From SLRI01 sp964393275 (GTDB lineage Bacteria > Pseudomonadota > Alphaproteobacteria > Geminicoccales > Geminicoccaceae): 64,000 nucleotides of DNA. The first letter of the stretch is position 1. Every line of letters starts with the position of its first letter. Under the pieces are notes generated by a model. The model had not been told where the DNA came from and did no database searches. It was given only the letters and a program-made list of their open reading frames with translations. The DNA lies in contig CAYMTA010000009.1 in the NCBI GenBank assembly GCA_964393275.1, forward strand, positions 1-64,000, read 5' to 3'. This document shows positions 57,679 through 64,000 of this stretch, piece by piece. The position numbers and the translations under genes were made by a program.

Positions 57679-57755
57679 TGAGGCTTCTCCTAGGTTTTAG
57701 TCGGTACCGTCCACGACCGATCCATGTTTCGAAAGGTCAGTCGAGAACCTCGTGT

Positions 57756-57783
57756 GTCCGGCCGGGCCATTGCCCGGCCGGAC
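57756..57783 (-). promoter_or_regulatory. strong GC hairpin between secreted protein genes 4 and 3
   Basis: Perfect 12-bp arms gtccggccgggc (57756-57767) and gcccggccggac (57772-57783) around catt, starting at the stop codon of secreted protein 4. There is no T run, so it is more likely an RNA-stabilising or attenuating hairpin than a full terminator. It could set unequal amounts of proteins 4 and 3. Confidence 0.55.
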
Positions 57784-58136
57784 TAATTCGCAAAAACACC
57801 TGTGAGGACGCCACCACCACCAGCAGCCGAGGTGATGCCGACCCCGCTGGCCTTGACGGAGGTCTGAGAGATGGCGAGCGCCTGAAAGTCACCCGACGAG
57901 GACGGCGGCGTCAACAACACGCTTCCCTCCGTCTGGGTCAGCGAGACCTGATAGAGGGTGATCGACGCGCCGCGGGCTGTCGCCAGTCCCGTGCGAGAAA
58001 TCGCAAAACCACTCCAGAGACCCGCCGCCGTGACCGAATCCAGCGATGCTGCATCCAGCCTGACCGGCTCGCCGGCAAGCGCCACGCTGCCGACGCCAAG
58101 GAGGGCGATGCCCACAAGTCCGTTCAAGATGCGCAT
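57783..58136 (-). CDS. small secreted protein 4 with VTA(A)G motif
   Basis: 117 residues from the ATG at 58136 with AGAGGAAAG upstream. Sec signal MRILNGLVGIALLGVGSVALA, then GEPVRLDAASLDSVTAAG, a variant of the shared motif with an extra Ala. The mature part is small, Cys-free and rich in Ser, Thr, Gly and Ala, ending in ITSAAGGGGVLTGVFAN. No known family. Middle of the three minus-strand copies. Confidence 0.78.
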   Translation of the reverse strand: MRILNGLVGIALLGVGSVALAGEPVRLDAASLDSVTAAGLWSGFAISRTGLATARGASITLYQVSLTQTEGSVLLTPPSSSGDFQALAISQTSVKASGVGITSAAGGGGVLTGVFAN

Positions 58137-58344
58137 GGGTTGAAACTTTCCTCTGGCACGATCGCAAAGCGACCACGAATTGCTTTCTGTTCCACCCTGA
58201 CGCGGCCCAACCGCCCTGCAAGCACTGAATCGAAGCGGGAACTCCAATCCGAACAATAGCTTAGCTGGCTTCTTGGTCGCTGGCAACAGCCCTTTCGGAT
58301 GATAGCCGAAGGTGGAACACCGGACATACAGGCTTCGAGGTCAG

Positions 58345-58797
58345 TTAAAAGATCGGGAACTCGCTGGCAACCGATGCCATGCCCACCGCGGCGACCTGCG
58401 CCGAGAAGAAGCCGGAGCCGTTAATTCTGACATTGATCGGAATGGTCCAGACCTTCTGCCCGACGACATTGGTTGCGCCCACGCTCGCCGTTGCGGACGG
58501 CGGTGGTGCCACGCCACCAATGCCTATCGCCTTCGCCACGGCGACGCCCTTCGTGACCGACAGCGACGGATTGCTGGTGCCCACCACGGTGCTCTCGAAC
58601 GAGGCTTCCGAGCCCACGGTGCCCCAGGCTTGAGCGGCACCATTCAGCGTGAAGCCGGAGACGGCGCCCGCGGTCACCGAGTCCATCTGGACCGCGTCGA
58701 GCCGCATGGGCTCGGCGGCCTGCGACGAGACGAGCGGCAGCGCCACACCCAAGGCGGCCAGCAGCGCCGCCCTCTTGGGGAAACCGGAAATCCGCAT
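58345..58797 (-). CDS. small secreted protein 5 with VTAG motif
   Basis: 150 residues from the ATG at 58797 with GAGGTG upstream. Sec signal ends at LVSSQA, followed by AEPMRLDAVQMDSVTAG (VTAG at 41-44). The mature part is Cys-free, rich in Ala, Val, Gly and Ser, with beta-type alternation (SVTKGVAVAKAIGIGG, VWTIPINVRINGSGFF). First of the three minus-strand copies and divergent from the C39 peptidase gene, sharing its long regulatory region. Confidence 0.78.
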   Translation of the reverse strand: MRISGFPKRAALLAALGVALPLVSSQAAEPMRLDAVQMDSVTAGAVSGFTLNGAAQAWGTVGSEASFESTVVGTSNPSLSVTKGVAVAKAIGIGGVAPPPSATASVGATNVVGQKVWTIPINVRINGSGFFSAQVAAVGMASVASEFPIF

Positions 58798-59280
58798 CGC
58801 GTTCACCTCTCTATACTTCTCTGTCTCAGGCCGTCCTGGCCGAAGGAACCCATCCAACCGATCGCCCCGACATCTAAAATCCGGAGGCCGTGGTGATCAG
58901 AACCTTGTGTGGGGAAGATGCCAGCATTTTCCCCAATCGCGCAACTTGTTCAAAAGGTCATACGACTTTTGAACCATTGAGCCGCGTCGAGGATTAAGCT
59001 TAACAGCCCGACACTTAATGGCTGGATGGAACAAGGAGTGATTTAAACTTATAGTTTAATCGCATCAGCCGCCGATGAACTTCTCGCATCGGGCTGGCAC
59101 AGCCTGCCATGCCGGGAGCGCCGACGGACAGGCGATTCTTCGGGTCTGGGGCGCCAGATGGTTGCTTGGTCGCCCGGCGTGGCATTAGGGTAACGACCGG
59201 TCGCGTTCGCCATGAGCGGCATGCGCGGGAGTTGACCGTTTCGACGGTTGATCTCTATCCCGCGTGGAGGAGGGAAAGTT
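58798..59280. promoter_or_regulatory. divergent control region of the Fap-like cluster with two inverted repeats
   Basis: 483 bp without a supported gene, between divergent secreted protein 5 and C39 peptidase genes, with an AT-rich centre. It contains a dyad with 9-bp arms (gttcaaaag 58948-58956, cttttgaac 58966-58974) and a second with 7-bp arms (ttaaact 59043-59049, agtttaa 59053-59059). These are good candidates for binding of the LuxR-type regulator at 61094 or of other global regulators. A strong GGAGGAGGG ribosome site precedes the C39 gene. Confidence 0.55.
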
Positions 59281-59910
59281 TTGACGCACGCGAGCAGGCG
59301 GAGGTTTCTCGTCGGCGGTGCTCTTTTGGCGATGGGCGCTACCACGCCGGGCTTAGCCGCGGCGCGGTCGGTCGAGAGCCTCAACGAGCGGCGCCACCAT
59401 CAGGTCGTGATTCAGGAATTCGACATCAGTTGCGCCGCCGCCGCGCTGGCGACGCTGCTGACCTATCAGCATGGCGACCCCGTAACCGAGCGCCAGATCG
59501 CGCTGGGTCTGATCGATCGGCCGGAATACATCGAGAACCCGGCCTTGATCCGCCTGCGTCAGGGCTTCTCGCTGCTCGACCTGAAGCGCTTCGTGGATGG
59601 CCGTGGCTACGAGGGCATCGGCTTCGGCCAGCTCAGCTACAGCGATCTGCTCGAGCGGGCGCCGATCATCGTGCCACTCGACCTGCACGGCTTTCGACAT
59701 TTCGTGGTTTTTCGTGGCGAGCTGGGCGACAGCGTCCTGCTCGCCGACCCGGCTTTCGGCAATCGCACCATGAGCCGGGAACGGTTCGAGCAGGCCTGGA
59801 TCGATTTCCCGCAGATCGGCCGGGTCGGCTTTGTCGTCGAGCGGCGCGATGGCCTGATTCCGCCGAACCGCCTGGAGCCGACCTTGGCCGAGTTCCTCGT
59901 CATTCGCTGA
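59281..59910 (+). CDS. C39 family peptidase with Tat signal (FapD-like)
   Basis: 209 residues from a TTG start at 59281, fixed by a GGAGGAGGG site. The N-terminus is a twin-arginine signal (SRRRFLVGGALLAMG, cleavage near GLAAA), so the enzyme should act in the periplasm. C39 peptidase features: Gln45 and Cys51 in QEFDISCAAAALATLL, His140 in GFRHFVVFRG and Asp156 in LLADPAFGN. C39 enzymes cut after double-Gly-like leaders; no ABC transporter is fused, as in FapD of the Pseudomonas Fap system. The likely targets are the VTAG proteins alongside. The FapF-like gene follows 24 bp later. Confidence 0.88.
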   Translation: MTHASRRRFLVGGALLAMGATTPGLAAARSVESLNERRHHQVVIQEFDISCAAAALATLLTYQHGDPVTERQIALGLIDRPEYIENPALIRLRQGFSLLDLKRFVDGRGYEGIGFGQLSYSDLLERAPIIVPLDLHGFRHFVVFRGELGDSVLLADPAFGNRTMSRERFEQAWIDFPQIGRVGFVVERRDGLIPPNRLEPTLAEFLVIR

Positions 59911-59934
59911 CCCTCATCAGAAGTGGTAGACTTC

Positions 59935-61113
59935 ATGCACCGTCGGCAACCGACCTCGACACGAGCACCGAACCTGCGGATCACGACCGTGGCGACGGCC
60001 GCCCTGCTGCTGCATTTGTCCGGCCCCGTCGCGGCCCAGGACACAGGCACGGTCAGCGACCAGACCCTGCAGGAGGAGCTCAAGGCTCGCGACGCCGTGA
60101 TCATCGAGCTGATGCACCGGGTCGACGAGCTCGAGCGGCGGCTGGGGGGAACGGAGGCGCCACCGGTCGCGGCGAAGGCCGCGCCGGCCCAGCCCGGGGA
60201 AGCACCGCCACCGGTCGAATCCGCCGAGGCGCCAGCCCCGGCACCCGCCTCTCGTGGCCTGATCGATGTCGACGAGCTCGCCGCGGAGCGTGCGCTGGAG
60301 CGCACCCTGGTCGATGTGGGCGCGCTATTGCTGCCCGCCGGCCAGTCGGAGCTCGCGCCGGCGGCCGGCTTCACGCGACGCGATTCGAACTTCCCCACCC
60401 TCATCGGCGGGCAGGTCGTCAATGCGAACACCGAGCGCAACGAATTCGCCTTCGACCTGGGCCTGAGCGTCGGACTGCCCTTCGATTCGCAGTTCGAGCT
60501 CAACCTGCCGTTCGATCTGGTCAACGAGCAGGGCAATCTGGACATCAACGGGGGCGTCGCGAGCTCAACCGAGCGCACCGGCTACGGGCTCGGTGACATC
60601 ACGCTCGGCTTTGCCAAGACGCTGCTGCGCGAGGGTGAATGGCGGCCCGACCTCGTCGGCCGCGTCGTCTGGGACACGGCCACGGGCGATCAATTCGACG
60701 ACGGGGTCTACCTCGGCAACGGCTTTCACCAGGTCAGCGGGCAGCTCGTCGCCGTCAAGCGCCAGGACCCGCTCGCCTTCGTCGGCGGCTTCACCTACAG
60801 CTACGCGTTCGAGGACGACGATATCAAGCTGGGCAGCGAGTATGCCTTGTCGCTGGGCGCGGCCCTGGCCCTCAGCCCCGAGACATCGCTGAACGTCGCC
60901 CTCAATCAGACCTATTCCGACGATATCGAGGTCGACGGCGAGAAGGTCAACGGCAGCGATCAGCTGGCCGCCAGCTTCGACTTCGGCGGCTCGGCGATTA
61001 TCGCGCCGCGCACGCTCTTCAGGTTGAACACCAGCATCGGCCTGACCGATGACGCGCCCGACTACTCCGTCCGCGCCACGGTTGCCTACCGCTTCAACAC
61101 ACCATTCTTCTGA
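59935..61113 (+). CDS. outer-membrane beta-barrel exporter with coiled-coil N-terminus (FapF-like)
   Basis: 392 residues. Sec signal to about residue 34 (LSGPVAAQ), a coiled coil at about 40-70 (LQEELKARDAVIIELMHRVDELERRL), a Pro/Ala-rich linker (74-105), a helix (DVDELAAERALERTLVDVGALLLPAGQ), then a transporter-type beta-barrel with alternating strands ending in YRFNTPFF, with the terminal Phe needed for outer-membrane insertion. This order matches FapF, the trimeric amyloid exporter with coiled-coil and helical plug. ATG 59935 is used; GTG 59923 is an alternative. Its last 20 bp overlap the end of the regulator gene on the other strand. Confidence 0.83.
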   Translation: MHRRQPTSTRAPNLRITTVATAALLLHLSGPVAAQDTGTVSDQTLQEELKARDAVIIELMHRVDELERRLGGTEAPPVAAKAAPAQPGEAPPPVESAEAPAPAPASRGLIDVDELAAERALERTLVDVGALLLPAGQSELAPAAGFTRRDSNFPTLIGGQVVNANTERNEFAFDLGLSVGLPFDSQFELNLPFDLVNEQGNLDINGGVASSTERTGYGLGDITLGFAKTLLREGEWRPDLVGRVVWDTATGDQFDDGVYLGNGFHQVSGQLVAVKRQDPLAFVGGFTYSYAFEDDDIKLGSEYALSLGAALALSPETSLNVALNQTYSDDIEVDGEKVNGSDQLAASFDFGGSAIIAPRTLFRLNTSIGLTDDAPDYSVRATVAYRFNTPFF

Positions 61114-61894
61114 CGGCCGCGAGGTGGCGTTGCGCCAGGAGCGCCACCTCGGTCCGGTTCTTGGCATTCAGTCGCCGCATGATCTGCCGGACATGCACCT
61201 TGACGGTGCTCTCGGTCATCCGCAGGCGGGTGGCGATCACCTTGTTCGGATGCCCTTCCTGGAGGATCTCCAGAACATCGACCTGCCGCGGCGTCAGCTC
61301 TTGTGACAGCGCCGGGCCGTCCGGGGCCGACTCGCTCGCCACGTCGCCGAGGGCGGGACGTCCCTCCTGCCTGAGCCACTGGCTGACGAGATCGCCCGGC
61401 ACGAACATGCCGCCGGCCTGCACCAGGGACAGCGCCCTGCACATCAGCGGCGCCTCCTCGGAGGTCGCGATGAAACCCATCGCACCGGCCGCCAGGGCGT
61501 TGCGCGCCTCCTCCGGCTCGGTGCGATCGGACAGCACGACCACCGGCACCGAGTCGTGGTTGCCGACGAGGCGATCGAGGTCCGCGCGGGTGGCCGGGTC
61601 GTCGATCGACAGGCTGCCGACACTGTAGATGATCAGCGAGGGCCGGCCTTCCGGGGGCAGACCCTCGCGGGTCAGCTCGTCGACGGACACGGCGACGATC
61701 TGCTGGCTGAGCGCATCCGAGGCGCAGAGATAGCGCGAGATGCAAACCCGGCTGAACGGCCGGGGGTCGACGAGAGCCAGCCAGGGGTCGGGGCGCGGGG
61801 CAACCCCTGCTGGGACCGCACGAATCGCCCCGGAGGCTCTCGTTAGGGTGTCAGTGCCTGGCAGTGGATTGTTCGCTGATGACGTCGCTAACAT
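61094..61894 (-). CDS. LuxR-family regulator with degenerate receiver domain (CsgD-like)
   Basis: 266 residues from the ATG at 61894 (GGGAG 9 bp upstream). Residues about 45-175 have a receiver fold (LALVDPRPFSRVCISRYL, VPVVVLSDRT, GAMGFIATSEE), but the phospho-acceptor position reads SLIIYSVGS with no Asp, so it is probably not controlled by phosphorylation. C-terminal LuxR helix-turn-helix: LTPRQVDVLEILQEGHPNKVIATRLRMTESTVKVHVRQIMRRL. CsgD, which controls curli, has the same design. Convergent with the exporter gene, it is the likely controller of the cluster. Confidence 0.9.
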   Translation of the reverse strand: MLATSSANNPLPGTDTLTRASGAIRAVPAGVAPRPDPWLALVDPRPFSRVCISRYLCASDALSQQIVAVSVDELTREGLPPEGRPSLIIYSVGSLSIDDPATRADLDRLVGNHDSVPVVVLSDRTEPEEARNALAAGAMGFIATSEEAPLMCRALSLVQAGGMFVPGDLVSQWLRQEGRPALGDVASESAPDGPALSQELTPRQVDVLEILQEGHPNKVIATRLRMTESTVKVHVRQIMRRLNAKNRTEVALLAQRHLAAVRRMVC

Positions 61895-62284
61895 GATCGT
61901 CTCGCTCCCCTTCGATCCCGGCAACCAAAGTGGTAGGCGGAACCCTTGCAGCTACGGGGCACTTAACCCTACCGATCGAGACGAGCATCTCCGGTAGAGT
62001 CTTTATGCTTAAGGCGCATTAATACAATCGATGAAATCGTCATCTTTTGCAAGGGAGTATCGCTCACTCCCGCTGTAGAATAGTACCTACGGCGATGTTC
62101 AACCATCGGGCAATCGGCGCAATGACGCTGCGCCTTAATCGTCCATTAGCTTCATGGAATATCTCCGACTTAACCAAAGGTAGTGGGCCGCAGGTGAGAA
62201 AGCTCGCGGTACGATCGAATGCTCCTGCCGACGCACGTCGCCCGGCAATTGCCGCGTTCACGCTACGGTTGCTGTTTTCACATT
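61895..62284. other. non-coding region between regulator and phn genes
   Basis: About 390 bp, AT-richer than the surroundings, with no convincing gene. It must include the regulator promoter. Two weak dyads are visible: ctaccg/cggtag (61969-61974, 61992-61997) and gggagt/actccc (62053-62058, 62066-62071). The short open frames here have no ribosome site or coding-type codon use. Confidence 0.4.
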
Positions 62285-62989
62285 TCAACGCTTGCAAAGC
62301 TCATGACGGCTCTTGAGCATGAACGGCCTGTCGACGGATTCTTGCGCAAAGACGGTGATCGCGTCGATAGCCAGCGCCCGGCTTTCGATCACCATGGCGT
62401 GATCGCGCAGGAACTCGAGCAATCGGCATCGCTCCTGCTCGCCCAGTCGTTCGGTCAAGGTCATGTGGAAACGGAAGTCGTCGAGGACGAAAGGATAGCC
62501 GTATTGCCTCAAATGGCTGTCCTGTCGCGGTGACAGCCCTCCTTGGCGTCGCCTCGCGATCTCGTCGACACTGGCGGGGGCCCGGAAGCAATCGAAGGAT
62601 CGCACACAGTCGGCAGCGAGCTCGTCCAGGGCAGGAGCCGGCGCGCTCGGCGTGAGGGCGATGAAGCCGTCGAGATCGGTCACCTTCAAGGGTGGTGCCG
62701 CAACGGCCGAACGCAGGGATGCGAATTGGCCCGCTGCCGCCGCCAGGTCGTCCACCGTCCGTCCCTCGGCGAGCCGGAAGGGAGCCTTGAGCGTGGCGTG
62801 AAAGCCATAGTGTCTGGGCGACCTGGTGATCTCGCGCAGACGCGCGCTGGTGAACCCGGGCACACGTGGCTGCGACAGCGTCGTTTCTGTCCAACTGTGC
62901 CGCCCGAGCCACGTCGCGCCGAAACGCTCCAGCTCGCTCCCTGCTGCCGGCGCGAAATAGATGGCATATCGGCCACTCACGCTATCCAT
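62285..62989 (-). CDS. DUF1045 2H phosphoesterase of phosphonate metabolism
   Basis: 234 residues. Two HxT motifs typical of 2H phosphoesterases: HYGFHATLKAPF and FHMTLTERL. The start RYAIYFAPAAGSELERFGATWLG is characteristic of the DUF1045 family, usually found in carbon-phosphorus lyase clusters, where it may open cyclic ribose phosphate intermediates; this role is inferred. It follows phnM by 9 bp in the same direction. Confidence 0.88.
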   Translation of the reverse strand: MDSVSGRYAIYFAPAAGSELERFGATWLGRHSWTETTLSQPRVPGFTSARLREITRSPRHYGFHATLKAPFRLAEGRTVDDLAAAAGQFASLRSAVAAPPLKVTDLDGFIALTPSAPAPALDELAADCVRSFDCFRAPASVDEIARRRQGGLSPRQDSHLRQYGYPFVLDDFRFHMTLTERLGEQERCRLLEFLRDHAMVIESRALAIDAITVFAQESVDRPFMLKSRHELCKR

Positions 62990-62998
62990 GCGTCCCGC

Positions 62999-64000
62999 TC
63001 AGGCAACGCGACGCCTCTCGACCAGAACTTCGCGAACGATCGGCCGCCCGCGGATCGGCTTGACGCGGAGAAGGTCAGCGCGCAGCCCCGGAGCGATCCT
63101 GCCACGATCCTCGAGCCCGGCGATGACGGCCGGTCGCCACGACACCATGGCGATGGCCCGGGCCAGCGGCAGGCCGAAAGGCGCCTCGGCCAGTGCAAAG
63201 GCGCCCTTGAGCAGGCTCGCCGGGATGTAGTCCGAAGCCAAAAGATCCAAAAGGCCGCCGGACACCAGATCCCCTGCGGCGACATTGCCTGAATGCGAGC
63301 CGCCACGCAGCAGGTTGGGAGCACCCATCAATGTCGGCAGGCGCAGCTCGTGCGCCGCCATGGCCGCCTCGATCGTGGTGGGGAATTCGCTGAAGGCCGC
63401 GCCGAGGGCGACCGCCTCCTCGACATGCGCCGCCCTGGCATCGTCATGCGTGGCAAGCGGGATCCGCCATTGGCGGGCCAGGGCGGCGAGGGCGCGGCGA
63501 TTGGGTGGCGCAAAGGTCCGCGATCCCTCGAGCAGCCGCGCGATATGCGCCTCGACCCGTTCCGCCTGCCCGAGGATGCGTCGATAGCGCCGACGGTAGG
63601 CCTCGATGTCGGGCGTCTGGCGGTCACCAGGCGCATGATCCATGAGCGAGAGCATGGCGACCGGGTGCGCCCTGGCATGCTTCTCGAGCGTTTGGACGAC
63701 ATCCGGGTGGGTGACCTCGCAACGGAGGTGAACACGGTGATCGACGCGCAGCATCCCGTGGACGCGCGCCTCGTCGAGACCCTCGAGCATCGGCTCGATC
63801 ATCTCGGCGCGAACATCCCAACCTTCGGTCGCCCCGATGGTCAGGCTGTCATACACCGTCGTGATGCCTGCCGATGCCACTTGGCCGTCATGGGCAATGG
63901 CTGCCGCCACGGGATCCCAGGTCACCCCGGAGCGCGGCTGGAAATGCTTCTCGAGATTGTCGGTGTGCAGATCGACGAGCCCGGGCAGCAGGTAATCGCC
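62999..64000 (-). CDS. phnM: alpha-D-ribose 1-methylphosphonate 5-triphosphate diphosphatase, partial
   Basis: 334 residues visible; the 5-prime end lies beyond the window. Amidohydrolase-superfamily metal site HTDNLEKHFQPR close to the edge, then ITTVYDSLTIG, IPLATHDDARAAHVEEA, GAPNLLRGGSHSGNVAA and a C-terminal GRIAPGLRADLLRV. In the carbon-phosphorus lyase pathway PhnM removes diphosphate from the ribose triphosphate intermediate before C-P bond cleavage by PhnJ. The other phn genes should lie to the right. Confidence 0.94.
   Translation of the reverse strand, partial: GDYLLPGLVDLHTDNLEKHFQPRSGVTWDPVAAAIAHDGQVASAGITTVYDSLTIGATEGWDVRAEMIEPMLEGLDEARVHGMLRVDHRVHLRCEVTHPDVVQTLEKHARAHPVAMLSLMDHAPGDRQTPDIEAYRRRYRRILGQAERVEAHIARLLEGSRTFAPPNRRALAALARQWRIPLATHDDARAAHVEEAVALGAAFSEFPTTIEAAMAAHELRLPTLMGAPNLLRGGSHSGNVAAGDLVSGGLLDLLASDYIPASLLKGAFALAEAPFGLPLARAIAMVSWRPAVIAGLEDRGRIAPGLRADLLRVKPIRGRPIVREVLVERRRVA

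Noticed and set aside
62047..62316. Short open frames in the gap between the LuxR regulator and the phn genes
   Set aside because: No ribosome site, no coding-type composition, and they overlap on both strands.

Overview
The window is high-GC, densely coded DNA from an alphaproteobacterium, probably Rhodospirillales-like: the gyrA and coaD-queA gene types, an ETF-ubiquinone oxidoreductase, a coxSLM-type molybdenum hydroxylase cluster and phosphonate (phn) genes all fit. No rRNA, tRNA, CRISPR array, IS element or phage gene was seen. Genus cannot be set from the sequence alone.

Left part (1-13453). An AT-richer segment (1 to about 2200) carries a UvrD-like helicase gene that stops before the last helicase motifs. 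It abuts a sugar ABC transporter operon (binding protein plus two permeases, no ATPase) that is divergent from a DenD-like sugar-acid dehydrogenase. Then come an AbrB/PIN toxin-antitoxin pair with its own operator, an aldo/keto reductase, and an AcrAB-type RND efflux operon without an outer-membrane channel. Upstream of the RND operon lies about 600 bp of non-coding DNA containing a perfect 22-bp palindrome, smaller dyads, an 18-bp inverted repeat and a tandem array of about 20-bp units.

Middle part (13454-35916). A full-length glutamine synthetase paralogue has lost several catalytic ligands. Divergent from it is a tightly overlapped operon of a GH65 disaccharide phosphorylase, PEP synthase and a fused beta-phosphoglucomutase/trehalose-6-phosphate phosphatase. 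Housekeeping genes follow (queA, coaD, gyrA with Arg at the quinolone position, an AlkA-like glycosylase, ETF-QO, a diguanylate cyclase, map), then a coupled unit of small acidic ORF, amidase and ABM-dehydrogenase fusion, and an AceE-like thiamine-diphosphate enzyme.

Cox-type cluster (36116-50484). coxG, coxS, coxL (form II active site) and coxM are followed by coxD, a MORN lipoprotein and coxE. A run of overlapping genes then encodes a split XdhC, a MoeA-like/MocA fusion, a SufS-like desulfurase, a SufU-like scaffold and MsrB. Together they look like one enzyme plus its cofactor synthesis, sulfuration and insertion pathway.

Right part (50757-64000). The most interesting region. A large repeat protein with no Sec signal is followed by five small Sec-secreted, Cys-free proteins. 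Each has a motif of the form L-x4-[LM]-D-x-V-T-A-G just after its signal peptide, resembling the double-glycine leader of C39-processed peptides. In the same cluster are a Tat-exported C39 peptidase, an outer-membrane beta-barrel with a coiled-coil N-terminus (FapF-like), a CsgD-like LuxR regulator with a degenerate receiver domain, and a TPR/GT41 O-GlcNAc-transferase-like protein. I infer a Fap-like system for secreting surface fibres or matrix proteins, with substrates unlike the known FapB/FapC. The window ends in a 2H phosphoesterase and a partial phnM.
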